Assembly (NCBI GenBank): GCA_023896275.1
Contig: MLDA01000010.1
Coordinates: 62,001 to 126,000, forward strand
Direction: 5' to 3'
DNA: 64,000 bases
DNA from: Kocuria rosea subsp. polaris
GTDB taxonomy: Bacteria; Actinomycetota; Actinomycetes; Actinomycetales; Micrococcaceae
Shown here: piece by piece, positions 15,333 through 25,451 of the stretch
Position numbering within the stretch: position 1 is the first letter of the stretch
Layout of the letters: every line of letters begins with the position of its first letter
The notes under the pieces: model-generated
The model's input: only the letters and a program-made list of their open reading frames with translations
The model's database searches: none
Told to the model about the DNA's origin: nothing
Made by a program: the position numbers and the translations under genes

Positions 15333-16952
15333 TCAGCCGAGCTGGAAGACCGCCGTCAGCAACGTCATCGTGACGAACGTGATGAGCAGGATGCCGGCGA
15401 GGTTCAGCCAGATGCCGCCCTTGATCATCTGCCCGATCGTGACGTAGCCGGAGCCGTAGGCGATGGCATTCGGCGGCGTCGCCACGGGGAGCATGAACGC
15501 GCACGTCGCGGCCAGCGCCACCGGAACCGCGAGCAGCATCGGGTCGACGCCGAGGCCCATCGCGACGCCGCCGGCGACCGGCAGGAACGTCGCCGCCGTC
15601 GCGGTGTTGCTCGTGAGCTCGGTCAGGAAGATGACGCCCGCGGCCATGACGACGACGAGGACCACCAGGGGCACCGTGCCAAGCACTTGCGCCTGCTCGC
15701 CGATCCAGTCGGCGAGTCCGGAGGAGCTGAACTGCGCGGACAGCGCCAAGCCGCCGCCGAACAGCAGGAGCACGCCCCACGGGAGCTTGACCGCCCATTC
15801 CCAGTTGAGGAGGCGCACTCCGCGCTTCGCGCCCGCCGGCAGGAGGAACAGCAGGATCGAGACGGTCATCGCGATGCCCGCATCGGAGATCAGGTCGGGG
15901 GAGATCATCGGCAGGAACACCCACGACAGAGCCGCGAGGATGAACATCGCCAGCACTAGCTTCTCCCCCGTACTCATCGGGCCGAGCTCGTGCAGTTGGC
16001 GCCGAATGGGTTCGCGGCCGCCGGGGATCTCATCGATTTCGGGCTTGAACAGGACTCTCGTCAGCAGGAACCAGACCAGCACCAGCATCACGGCGGCCAG
16101 CGGCAAGCCGACCAGCATCCAGCGCCCGAATCCGATCTCCACCCCGTGAGTGTCGCTCATGTAGCCCACCAGGAGCGTGTTCGGGGGCGTGCCGATGATC
16201 GTGGAGAGCGAGCCGACCGAGGCCGCGTAGGCGATGCCGAGCATCAGCGCGGTGCCGAAGTTGGATTTGATCACCGCGTCTTTGATTTTGGAATCGGTCG
16301 ACTTCTCCTCCTGCTCGGTCGCGCCGTCGTCGTCCGATGTTGCCTTCGACTTCTCCCCGGCGGGACCGGCGAGGTTGGTGACCAGCAGCAGCACGGAGAC
16401 GCCGATGGGCAGCATCATCACGGTCGTGGCCGTGTTGGAGACCCACATGCTGAGGAACGCTGTGGCCAGCATGAAGCCGGCGATGACCATGTTGGACTTG
16501 GTGCCCATGGCCGAGACGGTCATCAGCGCGATCCGTCGGTGGAGGTTCCATCGCTGCATCGCCAAGGCGAGGATGAAGCCGCCCATGAACAGGAAGATGA
16601 TGTCGTTGCCGTAGCTTGACCCGATCTCCTTGATGTCGACGCTCCCGAGCACGGGGAAGACGACGAGCGGCACGAGCGCCGTGGCGGGGATCGGCAGGGC
16701 CTCCGTCATCCACCAGATGCCCATGAGGACGGCGATCGCCGCCGTCAGCCGGGCAGCAGAGTCCAGGTCCTGCGGCATCGAGTAGTACACCGCAAAGGCA
16801 GCGAGCACCCCGGCAACTAGGCCGATCCATCGCCGCATGTTGGTCCGGGACTCGAGCGGTTCGGCCATCAGGCCGGGCGAGATTTGTTCGCTCGCACGGG
16901 CGCGCGACTGCGCGTCTCTATCGTCCCCGCCGGGCGTGTATGAATGGGACAC
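15333..16952 (-). CDS. DASS-family sodium/anion symporter (SLC13-like)
   Basis: About 539 residues and 11-12 membrane segments. Family signatures are MGIWWMTEALPIPATALVPL, MWVSNTATTVMMLPIG and, in the second repeat, ELTSNTATAATFLPVAGG; the two SNT motifs mark the sodium/dicarboxylate binding hairpins. It imports dicarboxylates or sulfate-like anions with sodium. GTG 16952 (MSHSYTPGG) is preferred because GGAGG lies 5 bases upstream; ATG 16964 and further upstream starts lack one. A charged cytoplasmic loop (residues about 215-250) is rich in Glu, Asp and Lys. The upstream gap to 17089 holds nothing clear. Confidence 0.93.
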   Translation of the reverse strand: MSHSYTPGGDDRDAQSRARASEQISPGLMAEPLESRTNMRRWIGLVAGVLAAFAVYYSMPQDLDSAARLTAAIAVLMGIWWMTEALPIPATALVPLVVFPVLGSVDIKEIGSSYGNDIIFLFMGGFILALAMQRWNLHRRIALMTVSAMGTKSNMVIAGFMLATAFLSMWVSNTATTVMMLPIGVSVLLLVTNLAGPAGEKSKATSDDDGATEQEEKSTDSKIKDAVIKSNFGTALMLGIAYAASVGSLSTIIGTPPNTLLVGYMSDTHGVEIGFGRWMLVGLPLAAVMLVLVWFLLTRVLFKPEIDEIPGGREPIRRQLHELGPMSTGEKLVLAMFILAALSWVFLPMISPDLISDAGIAMTVSILLFLLPAGAKRGVRLLNWEWAVKLPWGVLLLFGGGLALSAQFSSSGLADWIGEQAQVLGTVPLVVLVVVMAAGVIFLTELTSNTATAATFLPVAGGVAMGLGVDPMLLAVPVALAATCAFMLPVATPPNAIAYGSGYVTIGQMIKGGIWLNLAGILLITFVTMTLLTAVFQLG

Positions 16953-17089
16953 GGTAGCCTCCATGACAACAGGTCGATGGATGTGACACATCTCACGTTA
17001 CCCGCTGCGGCTTCGGAGGTCACCAAGTCAACGGGACTTTCCCGCTCGACCGGATGCCGTCGTCGTACCCTCAGGTGCGACGCAGGGTC

Positions 17090-18178
17090 CTAATCGTTCT
17101 TGACCCGGCCGCCCGGCCTGGCCGACGAGTCGCCAGACTCCTTGAGCTTGGCGCGCAGCTCCTTCGGCAGCGAGAAGAGAATGTCCTCCTCGGCCGTGAC
17201 GATCTCTTCCTGGTCGGCGTAGCCGTAATCGGCCAGGAGCTTCAGGACGTCCTGGACCAGGATGTCCGGGACGGATGCGCCGGAGGTCACCCCGACGGTC
17301 GCGACGCCCTCGAACCAAGACTCGTCGACCTCGTTCGCGAAGTCGACGCGGTGGCCAGCCTTGGCGCCGTACTCGAGGGCGACTTCGACGAGACGCACGG
17401 AGTTCGACGAGTTCGCCGAGCCGACGACGATGACGAGGTCGGCCTGCGGGGCGATCTTCTTGATCGCGGCCTGGCGGTTGCTCGTGGCGTAGCAGATGTC
17501 GTCGCTGGGCGGGTCCTGCAGGTTCGGGAAACGCTCGCGCAGGATCTGCACGGTCTCCATCGTCTCGTCGACCGACAGCGTCGTCTGCGAGAGCCAGATC
17601 AGCTTGTCCGGGTTCTTGACCTGCACCGTGCGCGCCTCAGCCGGGTCGTTGACGATGGTCGTCGCCTCGGGCGCCTCACCGTACGTGCCCTCGACCTCCT
17701 CGTGGCCCGTGTGCCCGATCAGCAGGATCTCATTGCCGGCCTTCGCGAACCGGACGGCCTCCCGGTGCACCTTCGTCACAAGCGGGCACGTGGCGTCGAT
17801 CGTGCGCAGGTTGCGGTCGTCCGCGGACTGGACGACGGCGGGGCTCACGCCGTGCGCCGAGAAGACGACCAGCTCGCCCTCGGGCACCTCGTCCGTCTCC
17901 TCGACGAACACAGCACCGCGCGCCTCGAGCTCGGAGACGACGTGGCGGTTGTGCACAATCTCCTTGCGGACGTAGACCGGTGCCCCGTAGTGCTCGAGCG
18001 CCTTCTCCACGGCAATCACGGCCCGGTCGACGCCGGCGCAGTAGCCGCGCGGCGCAGCGAGCAGCACGCGCTTGGGTCCCTCGACGGGGGCCGCCGCGGC
18101 CACTTCCTCCGGGGAACGGCGCCGGCGCGGAATCTGCGGCATGGGCACGGAAACGGGGACGGTGGTGCTGGTAGGCAT
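17090..18178 (-). CDS. ispH: 4-hydroxy-3-methylbut-2-enyl diphosphate reductase
   Basis: About 362 residues; last enzyme of the MEP isoprenoid pathway, reducing HMBPP to IPP and DMAPP with a [4Fe-4S] cluster. The three cluster cysteines are in [24 protein letters not shown] and [11 protein letters not shown]. The substrate-binding histidines are in SAHGVSP and [10 protein letters not shown]. The start at 18178 ([10 protein letters not shown]) is preferred over upstream codons; the first 35 residues are non-conserved. Divergent from xseA. Confidence 0.97.
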   Translation of the reverse strand: MPTSTTVPVSVPMPQIPRRRRSPEEVAAAAPVEGPKRVLLAAPRGYCAGVDRAVIAVEKALEHYGAPVYVRKEIVHNRHVVSELEARGAVFVEETDEVPEGELVVFSAHGVSPAVVQSADDRNLRTIDATCPLVTKVHREAVRFAKAGNEILLIGHTGHEEVEGTYGEAPEATTIVNDPAEARTVQVKNPDKLIWLSQTTLSVDETMETVQILRERFPNLQDPPSDDICYATSNRQAAIKKIAPQADLVIVVGSANSSNSVRLVEVALEYGAKAGHRVDFANEVDESWFEGVATVGVTSGASVPDILVQDVLKLLADYGYADQEEIVTAEEDILFSLPKELRAKLKESGDSSARPGGRVKND

Positions 18179-18257
18179 ACCCACCATGCTACGCGGTCGG
18201 TTGTCCACACTTCTGCCGACCAGATCACGTTGTGGGGGTCGCAACTGGTAGGAATGA

Positions 18258-19628
18258 GTGACAACACCACTCGAGAGGATTCACGTGGAGCAGCCGCCAC
18301 CTGCCGAGGAGCCCCGGTCCATGCCCGCCACGGCGGCGGAGACCACGCCGGAGAACCCCTGGCCGCTCAAACACTTCGCCCAGATTCTCAAGGCACACGT
18401 CGAACGCGCACCCGAGACCTGGATCGAGGGGCAGCTGCTGGAAGCGAACGTGCGCAACGGCCACGCCTACCTGACGATGCGCGACGTCGACGTGGAGAAC
18501 TCGCTCTCCGTCACCGTCTGGCGGTCGACACTCAGCCGTCTGGACGCGACACCGGAGGTCGGCTCGCGGGTCGTCGCCAAGGTCAAACCGAATCTCTGGC
18601 TCAAGACCGGCCGGTTGTCGATGAACGCCTCGGACCTGCGTCCCGTCGGCCTGGGTGACCTGCTCGCCCGCCTCGAACGCCTCCGCCAGGCGCTCGGCGC
18701 GGAGGGGCTCTTCGACGTGGACCGCAAGCAGAAGCTGCCCCTGCTCCCGTCACGTATCGGCCTGATTACCGGCCGCGATTCCGACGCCGAGAAGGATGTC
18801 GTCCGCAACGCCACGCTGCGCTGGCCCGGCGTCGTGTTCGAGATCCGCAACACCGCGGTCCAGGGCGTGAACGCCGTCGGCGAGGTCATGGCCGCTCTCG
18901 CCGAGCTGGACGCGAACCCCGAGGTGGATGTCATCGTCATCGCCCGCGGCGGCGGCGCGCTCGAGGACCTGCTGCCCTTCAGCTCCGAGGAGCTCGTCCG
19001 CGCGGTCGCACAGGCGACGACCCCGGTCGTCAGCGCGATCGGGCACGAGGCCGACCGGCCGATCCTCGACGACGTCGCCGACCTGCGCGCGTCGACCCCG
19101 ACCGACGCGGCCAAACGGATCGTCCCGGACGTGGCGGAGGAGAAACAAGGCATCGCCCAGGCCCGCCAGCGCCTCGACCGCGCGATCGAGCACCTCCTCG
19201 ACCGCGAGTCCGAACGCATCACCGCACTGCGCACGCGCCCCGTGCTCGCCGCGCCGGAGTCGATGCTGGATTCCCGACGCGAGGACTTGGGCCGGCTCGT
19301 CGAGCGTTCCCTGTCGGCCACCCGCGCAGCTCTCAGCAGGGGCGAAGCGGAGATCAGACACCTGCGCGCACAGGTCCGCTCGCTCTCCCCGCAGCAGACC
19401 CTCGACCGCGGCTACGCGATCGTGCAGGTCCCGGACGGCTCCGGCCGCGACGCCCAGTCCGGCGATGTCGTCCGCGACGCCACCAGTGTGCCCGTCGGCG
19501 CTGATCTGCTCGTCCGCGTCGCCCACGGCAGCCTCGACGCGACGGTGACGGCGACCCATGGAAGCAACACCGACCCGCACGCCGAACAGACTCCCCAGAC
19601 CCAGAACCAGCCCGGAAGGACATCATGA
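18258..19628 (+). CDS. xseA: exodeoxyribonuclease VII large subunit
   Basis: A 456-residue protein with an N-terminal OB fold ([20 protein letters not shown]) and the Exo_VII catalytic core: [33 protein letters not shown] and [20 protein letters not shown], where GHExD is a family hallmark. A coiled-coil region follows, then the C-terminal LDRGYAIV motif. With XseB it degrades single-stranded DNA from both ends in repair. GTG 18258 follows AGGA; GTG 18285 with AGAGG upstream is an equally plausible start. Its stop overlaps the xseB ATG. Confidence 0.96.
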   Translation: MTTPLERIHVEQPPPAEEPRSMPATAAETTPENPWPLKHFAQILKAHVERAPETWIEGQLLEANVRNGHAYLTMRDVDVENSLSVTVWRSTLSRLDATPEVGSRVVAKVKPNLWLKTGRLSMNASDLRPVGLGDLLARLERLRQALGAEGLFDVDRKQKLPLLPSRIGLITGRDSDAEKDVVRNATLRWPGVVFEIRNTAVQGVNAVGEVMAALAELDANPEVDVIVIARGGGALEDLLPFSSEELVRAVAQATTPVVSAIGHEADRPILDDVADLRASTPTDAAKRIVPDVAEEKQGIAQARQRLDRAIEHLLDRESERITALRTRPVLAAPESMLDSRREDLGRLVERSLSATRAALSRGEAEIRHLRAQVRSLSPQQTLDRGYAIVQVPDGSGRDAQSGDVVRDATSVPVGADLLVRVAHGSLDATVTATHGSNTDPHAEQTPQTQNQPGRTS

Positions 19629-19870
19629 CCGAAGCAGCAAACTCCCCCGCGACCCCATCCGACGTGGCACAGCTCAGCTACGAGCAGGCGCGCGAGGAGC
19701 TCATCACCGTGGTCTCCCAGCTCGAAGCCGGCGGTGCCAGCCTCGAGCAGTCACTTGCACTCTGGGAGCGCGGCGAGGCGCTCGCGGCTCGTTGCGAGTC
19801 GTGGCTCGAGGGGGCTCGGCAGCGTCTGGAATCGGCCCGGCAGCGCGTCGAGGGAAACGACTCAAACTAG
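19625..19870 (+). CDS. xseB: exodeoxyribonuclease VII small subunit
   Basis: An 81-residue, mostly helical protein with the family pattern [20 protein letters not shown], then [20 protein letters not shown]. It binds the large subunit in several copies. The start ATG overlaps the xseA stop (ATGA), which keeps the two products in ratio; GGAAGGA precedes it. Confidence 0.95.
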   Translation: MTEAANSPATPSDVAQLSYEQAREELITVVSQLEAGGASLEQSLALWERGEALAARCESWLEGARQRLESARQRVEGNDSN

Positions 19871-19891
19871 AACAAAAACACGCCATAGGCC

Positions 19892-19920
19892 TTCCATGCT
19901 TCGATTGCACGTTCTATAAT
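19892..19920 (+). promoter_or_regulatory. promoter with consensus -10, leaderless start for the HNH gene
   Basis: A perfect TATAAT (19915-19920) lies 6 bases before the ATG at 19927. TTCCAT (19892-19897) sits 17 bases upstream as a poor -35. With the usual 6-7 base spacing, transcription would begin at or next to the A of the ATG, giving an mRNA with little or no leader. Confidence 0.6.
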
Positions 19921-19926
19921 AGGGGC

Positions 19927-22146
19927 ATGGACCACACCGCAGCCAGGCAGGAGCAGCCGTCGGGTGCAGCGCCCGAAGAGCGCGGCACCCCGCCCGCTCG
20001 CGGAGTGCGGGATGCTGCCACGGACCGGCACAACGGTGACCACTGGCTGGTTTCGCTCGTCGACTACGCCTCCTCGCTCTACGACGGGGCCTCGGCGGCC
20101 CACGGACGGCCGGTCTGGCGAGGCCAGTCTGCGTGGCGCGGTTCCGCCTCACCCGGCTCGATCGCCATGCGCCGTGCCGCCGCGGCCATGGAGCCGCAGG
20201 CACTGCTCCAGTTCGCCGAGGATCTGCGACGTTTCGCTGAGGCCTGCGGCCATTCGGCCATCGCGTTGCTCGACGACCGGGCAGAGCGGGAGGTGCCGCC
20301 GCACCTCAAAGAACTCAAGACCGTCTCGGACGGGATGGAACGTTCGGTAGTCACCGGCAACATGTCGGATCGCGCCGCGAAGCAGGTCGTGGCGCAGCAC
20401 CTGGCCCAGGTCCGGGAGACCTCCCTCCAAGGTGCGGCGCACGACGTCGAGCGGGCTCGCGTACTCCGCGACGACGTTCCCGACGTCCTCGCCGCCCTGG
20501 CGGACGGATCCATCGGTGCCTCGCAGGCGCGAACCATGGTCGATCTGAGCCGGAAAATCGAGGTGGAGACCGTTCCCGCACCCGCGGACGACTCACTCGA
20601 GGCCGCGGAGGCCTTCGAGCGGCAGACGGCCCGCGCGGAGATCGACGCCCGGCACAAGCGGCAGAAGCTCTGCGCATCACTGCTCGAGCGCTCCCCCGGC
20701 AAGACGCCCCGCCAGACGAAACTGTACGGCGAGCGAAAGCTGCAGGAACTACTCGAGGATCCCTTCGCCGTCCGCCATGCCCGGGACCGCAAGGATCGGC
20801 ATGTGAGAATCACGCAAGCCGAGAACGGCATGTGCTACCTCTCCGCCTACCTACCCTCGCTGGCCGGCGAAGCGATCGACCGCCGGCTGCACGAATTGGC
20901 GCTCATGCACAAGAACCATGAGCTCGACCAGGCCGTCAGCGACCGGTTCCGGCTGGAGACCGAGGACGAGTCGAGCACGGGCACACCGTGCGCGGCTGAG
21001 GCCGCTGCGCCCGACGAGCGCACCGTTGCGCAGGTCCGCACGGACGCGTTTCTTGACTTGCTTCTCGCCGGGCCGCACGGATCCGGTTTGGAGAACGTCC
21101 GACCGCAGGTCTCCATCACCGTTCCGGCGTCCGCCTTCCCCGGCCTGGAGGACCTCGGTCCCGCGCCGGAGCCCGCGGATGCATCCCGGTCCGGCTCGGG
21201 CACCACCGCCGTCCACACGGATTTTCACCCGGTCGGCGACGGGCTCGCCGGTCACCGCCTGCCGGCCGGGGCCGCGCTGCCCGAGTCGGAAACATTCGGT
21301 GCGTTCTCGCACGATGAGCTTGCAGCCGTCCTGCCGCAGTCCTCGAGCTGGACCCGGCTCGTCACCGATTCCTGGGACGGGGCCGTCGTCGCCCTCGACA
21401 CCGACCAGTACCGTCCGACGGCTGCGATGCGCAGGGCACTCGCCCTGCGTGACCGCACCTGCCGGGTGCCCGGGTGCGGGCGACGGGCGAGCGCCTGCGA
21501 ACCCGACCACGTACTCGAGCACCAGAACGGCGGGCGGACGGAACTGTCGAACCTCATCAGCATCTGCAAACGCTGTCACCGGCTCAAGTCGTGGGGCCTG
21601 CTCGGAATTCACCTCGCGCCGGACGGCACCGTCCAAGTCACCACGTGGTGGGACAGCGCGCGCCGAACGGATCCCGAAGCGCCTTGGGGTATCTCGACGC
21701 GACTCACGGGCTGCGACGCGTCGTGGGAGGGGCTAGCCAAGCCGACACACCCTGCCGAGGTGGCCCTCGTGGATCGGCTCGAGGTGGAGCTCGAGCTCCA
21801 ACTGCGTCGATGCCGCGGATACTACGCGGCGGATCCGCCGCCGAGCTTCAAGAGCCGCTTCGCGCGCGCTTCGCGCGGCTCGAAGGACCGGTGGCGCGAG
21901 GCCGGCCGCGCGGCGAGCGAACCGGCTCCCTCCGACCTCAGCGAGTCCCCTGCCGGCGACCTCGTGGAGGCTCCCGACGAGGGGCGGGCAGCCTGCGACG
22001 CGGACGTGAGGCGCGCATGGCGCGAACACCTCGAGACCCACGGCATCCGGAGCACCGCGCCCTCGACCGAGCACGCGGATGCCACGCTGCGCGTCCCCGA
22101 ACTGCCAAACACGTGCCGAGACAGCTGGGGCGACCTGGCGCGATGA
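19927..22146 (+). CDS. DUF222 / HNH endonuclease domain protein
   Basis: A 739-residue protein of the actinobacterial DUF222-HNH (13E12-like) group. Residues about 60-330 form the helical DUF222 domain, with DDVPDVLAALADGSIGASQA as its characteristic helix. The HNH nuclease is near residues 500-565: RTCRVPGCGRRASACEPDH, then NLISICKRCHRLKSW, with paired cysteines for a structural zinc. These genes occur in many copies in actinobacterial genomes and may be mobile or phage-related; their role is unresolved. The frame extends to 19558, but that part covers xseA/xseB, so ATG 19927 is chosen. Confidence 0.9.
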   Translation: MDHTAARQEQPSGAAPEERGTPPARGVRDAATDRHNGDHWLVSLVDYASSLYDGASAAHGRPVWRGQSAWRGSASPGSIAMRRAAAAMEPQALLQFAEDLRRFAEACGHSAIALLDDRAEREVPPHLKELKTVSDGMERSVVTGNMSDRAAKQVVAQHLAQVRETSLQGAAHDVERARVLRDDVPDVLAALADGSIGASQARTMVDLSRKIEVETVPAPADDSLEAAEAFERQTARAEIDARHKRQKLCASLLERSPGKTPRQTKLYGERKLQELLEDPFAVRHARDRKDRHVRITQAENGMCYLSAYLPSLAGEAIDRRLHELALMHKNHELDQAVSDRFRLETEDESSTGTPCAAEAAAPDERTVAQVRTDAFLDLLLAGPHGSGLENVRPQVSITVPASAFPGLEDLGPAPEPADASRSGSGTTAVHTDFHPVGDGLAGHRLPAGAALPESETFGAFSHDELAAVLPQSSSWTRLVTDSWDGAVVALDTDQYRPTAAMRRALALRDRTCRVPGCGRRASACEPDHVLEHQNGGRTELSNLISICKRCHRLKSWGLLGIHLAPDGTVQVTTWWDSARRTDPEAPWGISTRLTGCDASWEGLAKPTHPAEVALVDRLEVELELQLRRCRGYYAADPPPSFKSRFARASRGSKDRWREAGRAASEPAPSDLSESPAGDLVEAPDEGRAACDADVRRAWREHLETHGIRSTAPSTEHADATLRVPELPNTCRDSWGDLAR

Positions 22147-22184
22147 CAGCCGGTCTCGGGCGCGATGACAGCGAGCCCCGGACG

Positions 22185-23120
22185 CTACTCCGAGCTGAGA
22201 CGGGCTTTCTGCTCGGCGACGTCGAAGGTCGCCGCCGGCCACTGCGGGTCGATGTCCTGCAGGGCCTCGATCAGCAGCTGCTGCACGGCGATCCGCGCGT
22301 ACCACTTGCGGTCGGCGGGGACGATGAACCACGGTGCGTGGTCGGCGTCGGTCTCATCGATCGCGATCTCGTAGGCGCGCTGGTAGTCATCCCACAGTTC
22401 GCGCTCGTCGATGTCAGCCGGGTTGAATTTCCAGTGCTTCTCCGGGCGGTCGAGGCGCTCCATGAGCCGTTCGGCTTGCTCGTCCTTCGACACGTGCAGC
22501 ATGATCTTGACGATCTTCACTCCGTCGGCCGCCAGCTGCTCCTCGAAGGCGCGGATGGCTCCGTAGCGCCGCTCGATCTCCTCCGGGTCCGAGAATCCAC
22601 GCACGCGGTGGATGAGCACGTCCTCGTAGTGGGACCGGTCGAAGACGCCGATCATCCCCTCGCCGGGGAGCTCCTTCTCGACGCGCCACAGGAAGTCGTG
22701 TTCGAGCTCCTCGGCGGTCGGCGCCTTGAACGCGTGGTGGTGCACGCCCTGCGGGTCGACGGTGCCGATCACGTGTCGGACGATCCCGCCCTTGCCGGCC
22801 GTGTCCATGCCCTGGATGATCAGCAGCACGCGGCCGTCTCCCCCGAGTCGCGAGGCGGCGAAGAGGCGCTCCTGCAGGTCACCCAGGACGGGATCCATCG
22901 CGGCCAGCGTCGCGACGCCGTCGGCCTTTTCACCGGCGTACCCGGTCTTGGCTCGCGTATCGATCCCGGCGAGCTCGACCGGCCGGCGGGCGCGCAGCGC
23001 CGTCGTCGGGCTCTCGGCGAACCCGAGCGACGCGCGGGCCGTCTCGGCCACCTCGACCGACGCGTCGATGGCGGCCGCCTCAGCGCGCCGCTGCTCCAAC
23101 TGCTTGCGCTTCTTGCCCAC
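22185..23120 (-). CDS. PPK2-family polyphosphate kinase
   Basis: A 311-residue single-domain PPK2. The Walker A-like loop is LLIIQGMDTAGKGGIVRHVI, followed by DPQGVHHHAFKAPTAEE. The Walker B and lid motifs are GMIGVFDRSHYEDVLIHRV and MLHVSKDEQAERLMERL. PPK2 enzymes move phosphate between polyphosphate and nucleotides (ADP or AMP, sometimes both); the class cannot be set by eye. The GTG start at 23120 follows AAAGGA. Convergent with the HNH gene; the aminotransferase lies 57 bases upstream on the same strand. Confidence 0.92.
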   Translation of the reverse strand: MGKKRKQLEQRRAEAAAIDASVEVAETARASLGFAESPTTALRARRPVELAGIDTRAKTGYAGEKADGVATLAAMDPVLGDLQERLFAASRLGGDGRVLLIIQGMDTAGKGGIVRHVIGTVDPQGVHHHAFKAPTAEELEHDFLWRVEKELPGEGMIGVFDRSHYEDVLIHRVRGFSDPEEIERRYGAIRAFEEQLAADGVKIVKIMLHVSKDEQAERLMERLDRPEKHWKFNPADIDERELWDDYQRAYEIAIDETDADHAPWFIVPADRKWYARIAVQQLLIEALQDIDPQWPAATFDVAEQKARLSSE

Positions 23121-23177
23121 GTCGATCGTCCTTTCGGCAGGTGTTCTCCGCCCCGGCGCCCGGCGCGGTTCTGGCTC

Positions 23178-24428
23178 TCAGGCCCGCTCGCGCAGGTCCT
23201 CGAGGAAGTCGGCGATCCGATAGATCGCGTTCTCCAGGTCGCGCACGGCCGGCAGCGTCACGAGGCGGAAGTGATCCGGTGCCACCCAGTTGAACCCGGT
23301 CCCGTGCGTGACGAGCAGTTTCTGCTGCTTGAGCAGGTCGAGCGCGAACTTCTCGTCGTTCTTGATCGGGTAGACCTCGGGGTCGAGCCGCGGGAACAGG
23401 TACATCGCGCCCTTGGCCTGCTGCACGGAGACACCGGGGATGTCGTTGAGGAGCTTGTAGGCCAGGTTGCGCTGTTCGAGCAGCCGGCCGCCGGGCAGGA
23501 TCAGGTCGTTGATCGACTGGTACCCGCCGAGCGCGGTCTGGATCGCGTTCTGGCCCGGCACGTTTGCGCACAGGCGCATGTTGGTCAGGAGGTTGATGCC
23601 CTCGATGAAGTCCTGCGCCTGGTGCTTAGGCCCGGAGATCGCCATCCAACCGGCACGGAAGCCGCACACCCGATACGCCTTCGACAGCCCGGAGAACGTC
23701 AGGGTCAGCACGTCGTCGGCGAGGGCGGCGGTGTTGTAGTGGACGGCGTCGTCGTACAGGATCTTCTCGTAGATCTCATCGGAGAACACGATGAGGTTGT
23801 GCCGGCGGGCGAGGTCAAGGATCGACTCGATCACGTGCTTGGGGTACACCGCACCGGTGGGGTTGTTCGGGTTGATCAGGACGATGCCCTTGGTGCGGTC
23901 CGTGATCTTGGAGGCCATGTCCTCCAGGTCCGGCATCCAGCCCTCCTCCTCGACGGTGAGGTAATGCACCGGGCGACCGCCCGCAAGCGAGACGGACGCC
24001 GTCCACAGCGGGTAGTCCGGCGCCGGGATGAGCACCTCGTCGCCGTTCTCGAGCAGCGCAGTGAGGCTGAGCGTGATCAGCTCGGAGACGCCGTTGCCGA
24101 GGTAGACGTCGTCGACGCCGATGGTGCGGATGCCGCGGGTCTGGTAGTACTGCGAGACGGCGGTGCGGGCGGAGAGGATGCCGCGGGAGTCGGAGTAGCC
24201 CTGCGAGTTCGGCAGGTTCCGGATCATGTCGACGAGGATCTCGTCAGGGGCCTCGAAGCCAAAGGGGGCGGGGTTGCCGATGTTCAGCTTCAGGATGCGG
24301 TGGCCCTCGGCCTCCATTCGCTGGGCGTGCTCGAGCACGGGGCCGCGGATGTCATAGAGGACGTCGCGAAGCTTCGAGGACTGCGTGTACCGCACTGATT
24401 CGTTGGAGGAGTCTTCCCTGGCTGACAT
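23178..24428 (-). CDS. class I/II aminotransferase, AlaA-like
   Basis: A 416-residue PLP enzyme of fold type I. Motifs are LNIGNPAPFGFEAPDEIL, the substrate-loop YLGNGVSELI, the PLP-binding LINPNNPTGAVYPKH and SDEIYEKILYD, and the Schiff-base lysine in TFSGLSKAYRVCGFRAGWM. This pattern fits the AlaA/YfbQ glutamate-pyruvate aminotransferases. It would make alanine from pyruvate and glutamate. Complete at both ends. Upstream 18 bases separate it from the binding lipoprotein gene on the same strand. Confidence 0.93.
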   Translation of the reverse strand: MSAREDSSNESVRYTQSSKLRDVLYDIRGPVLEHAQRMEAEGHRILKLNIGNPAPFGFEAPDEILVDMIRNLPNSQGYSDSRGILSARTAVSQYYQTRGIRTIGVDDVYLGNGVSELITLSLTALLENGDEVLIPAPDYPLWTASVSLAGGRPVHYLTVEEEGWMPDLEDMASKITDRTKGIVLINPNNPTGAVYPKHVIESILDLARRHNLIVFSDEIYEKILYDDAVHYNTAALADDVLTLTFSGLSKAYRVCGFRAGWMAISGPKHQAQDFIEGINLLTNMRLCANVPGQNAIQTALGGYQSINDLILPGGRLLEQRNLAYKLLNDIPGVSVQQAKGAMYLFPRLDPEVYPIKNDEKFALDLLKQQKLLVTHGTGFNWVAPDHFRLVTLPAVRDLENAIYRIADFLEDLRERA

Positions 24429-24446
24429 GGACCCAGCTTGCCACAG

Positions 24447-25451
24447 CTAGTCGCCGAAACCGTGCTCCGTTAACCATGTTGCGGCGGCGGCCGGCGCCGT
24501 GAGCGGGGCGTCACCCATGAGTGACGAATTCAGCTCGGCGAGGTCCTCGGCGCTCAGTTCCCGGCTGACCCGGTCCAGCACGTCGCGCGCTTCGTCACCG
24601 ACCGATTCCCCGTGCACGATCGGCACGACCGGCTGAGCAGTGAAGTGCTCAGCGGAGCCCTGCAAGATCACGAGTGAGTGTCCGGCGATGTTCGGATCGG
24701 TACTGGCCATCTGCCCGACCTGCACGCGGTCGGTGATGACCGCCTCGAGCACGTCGGCGCCGGAGCTGAGCTGATTGAAGGACTTCGGTTCGCAGTCGTA
24801 CTCGGTGCCCAGAGCCGGCACGCCGTCTGCCCGCGTGAGCAGAGACTGCGGCCCACCGAACGTGAGATCCTCACACACCTCGCCGAGGTCCTCGAGCGCC
24901 GTGACGCCGTGGGCGACGGACTCGGCCCGCGTCATCACGAGCACCGGCTGGCGCGTCGCCTCCGACGGCGCCAGGGCCACGAGTTCCTCGGGCAGCGCCG
25001 CGGCGAGTTCGTCGTAGACGTCGCCGCCCGCCCGCGCGGTCGTCTTGCCGTCGAAGTGGAACAGCAGGTCACCACCGAACTCCGGAACGACGTCGACCCC
25101 GCCGCTGCGCAGCGCGTCCTCGTACTGCCCCCACGCGCCGATGTCGGGGTCGACCTCGGCGGCGATCCCGGCACGGTTCAGGGCCCCCGCGTACAGCTCG
25201 GCCACGATCCGCGCTTCGCGGGTCGGCTCGGGCGCGCCGATCACGAGCGGCTCGGGCGGGGTCGCGCTGGACGAGGACGTTGCGCCCGTCGTCGGATTCC
25301 CCGCCCCGCCGGCCGTCGCGCACGCGGTCAGGGCCAGCAGCACGACGGCGGCGCTCGCCGCGGCGCGCAGGGTCGCTGCAGTGCGCGGCGTCGCTGGTGT
25401 GGCAACGGAAGGGGCGTCGTCGCGGCCGGCGGCCGGGATTCTCGGGTTCAT
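24447..25451 (-). CDS. osmolyte-type ABC substrate-binding lipoprotein (OpuAC-like)
   Basis: A 334-residue lipoprotein. The signal peptide has lipobox LLALTAC (cysteine near residue 44) followed by a Ser/Thr/Pro linker. The body matches glycine-betaine/choline binding proteins: PLVIGAPEPTREARIVAELY, GIAAEVDPDIGAWGQYEDAL, VDVVPEFGGDLLFHF and QVGQMASTDPNI. It should sit on the outer face of the membrane and pass a quaternary amine to a permease. No permease or ATPase gene is nearby, so it is an orphan or serves a remote system. Its start overlaps the NUDIX stop by four bases. Confidence 0.85.
   Translation of the reverse strand: MNPRIPAAGRDDAPSVATPATPRTAATLRAAASAAVVLLALTACATAGGAGNPTTGATSSSSATPPEPLVIGAPEPTREARIVAELYAGALNRAGIAAEVDPDIGAWGQYEDALRSGGVDVVPEFGGDLLFHFDGKTTARAGGDVYDELAAALPEELVALAPSEATRQPVLVMTRAESVAHGVTALEDLGEVCEDLTFGGPQSLLTRADGVPALGTEYDCEPKSFNQLSSGADVLEAVITDRVQVGQMASTDPNIAGHSLVILQGSAEHFTAQPVVPIVHGESVGDEARDVLDRVSRELSAEDLAELNSSLMGDAPLTAPAAAATWLTEHGFGD

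Noticed and set aside
21474-24398. Plus-strand frame of 974 codons over the HNH, PPK2 and aminotransferase genes
   Set aside because: Overlaps three real genes, two of them on the other strand; composition is that of a GC shadow.
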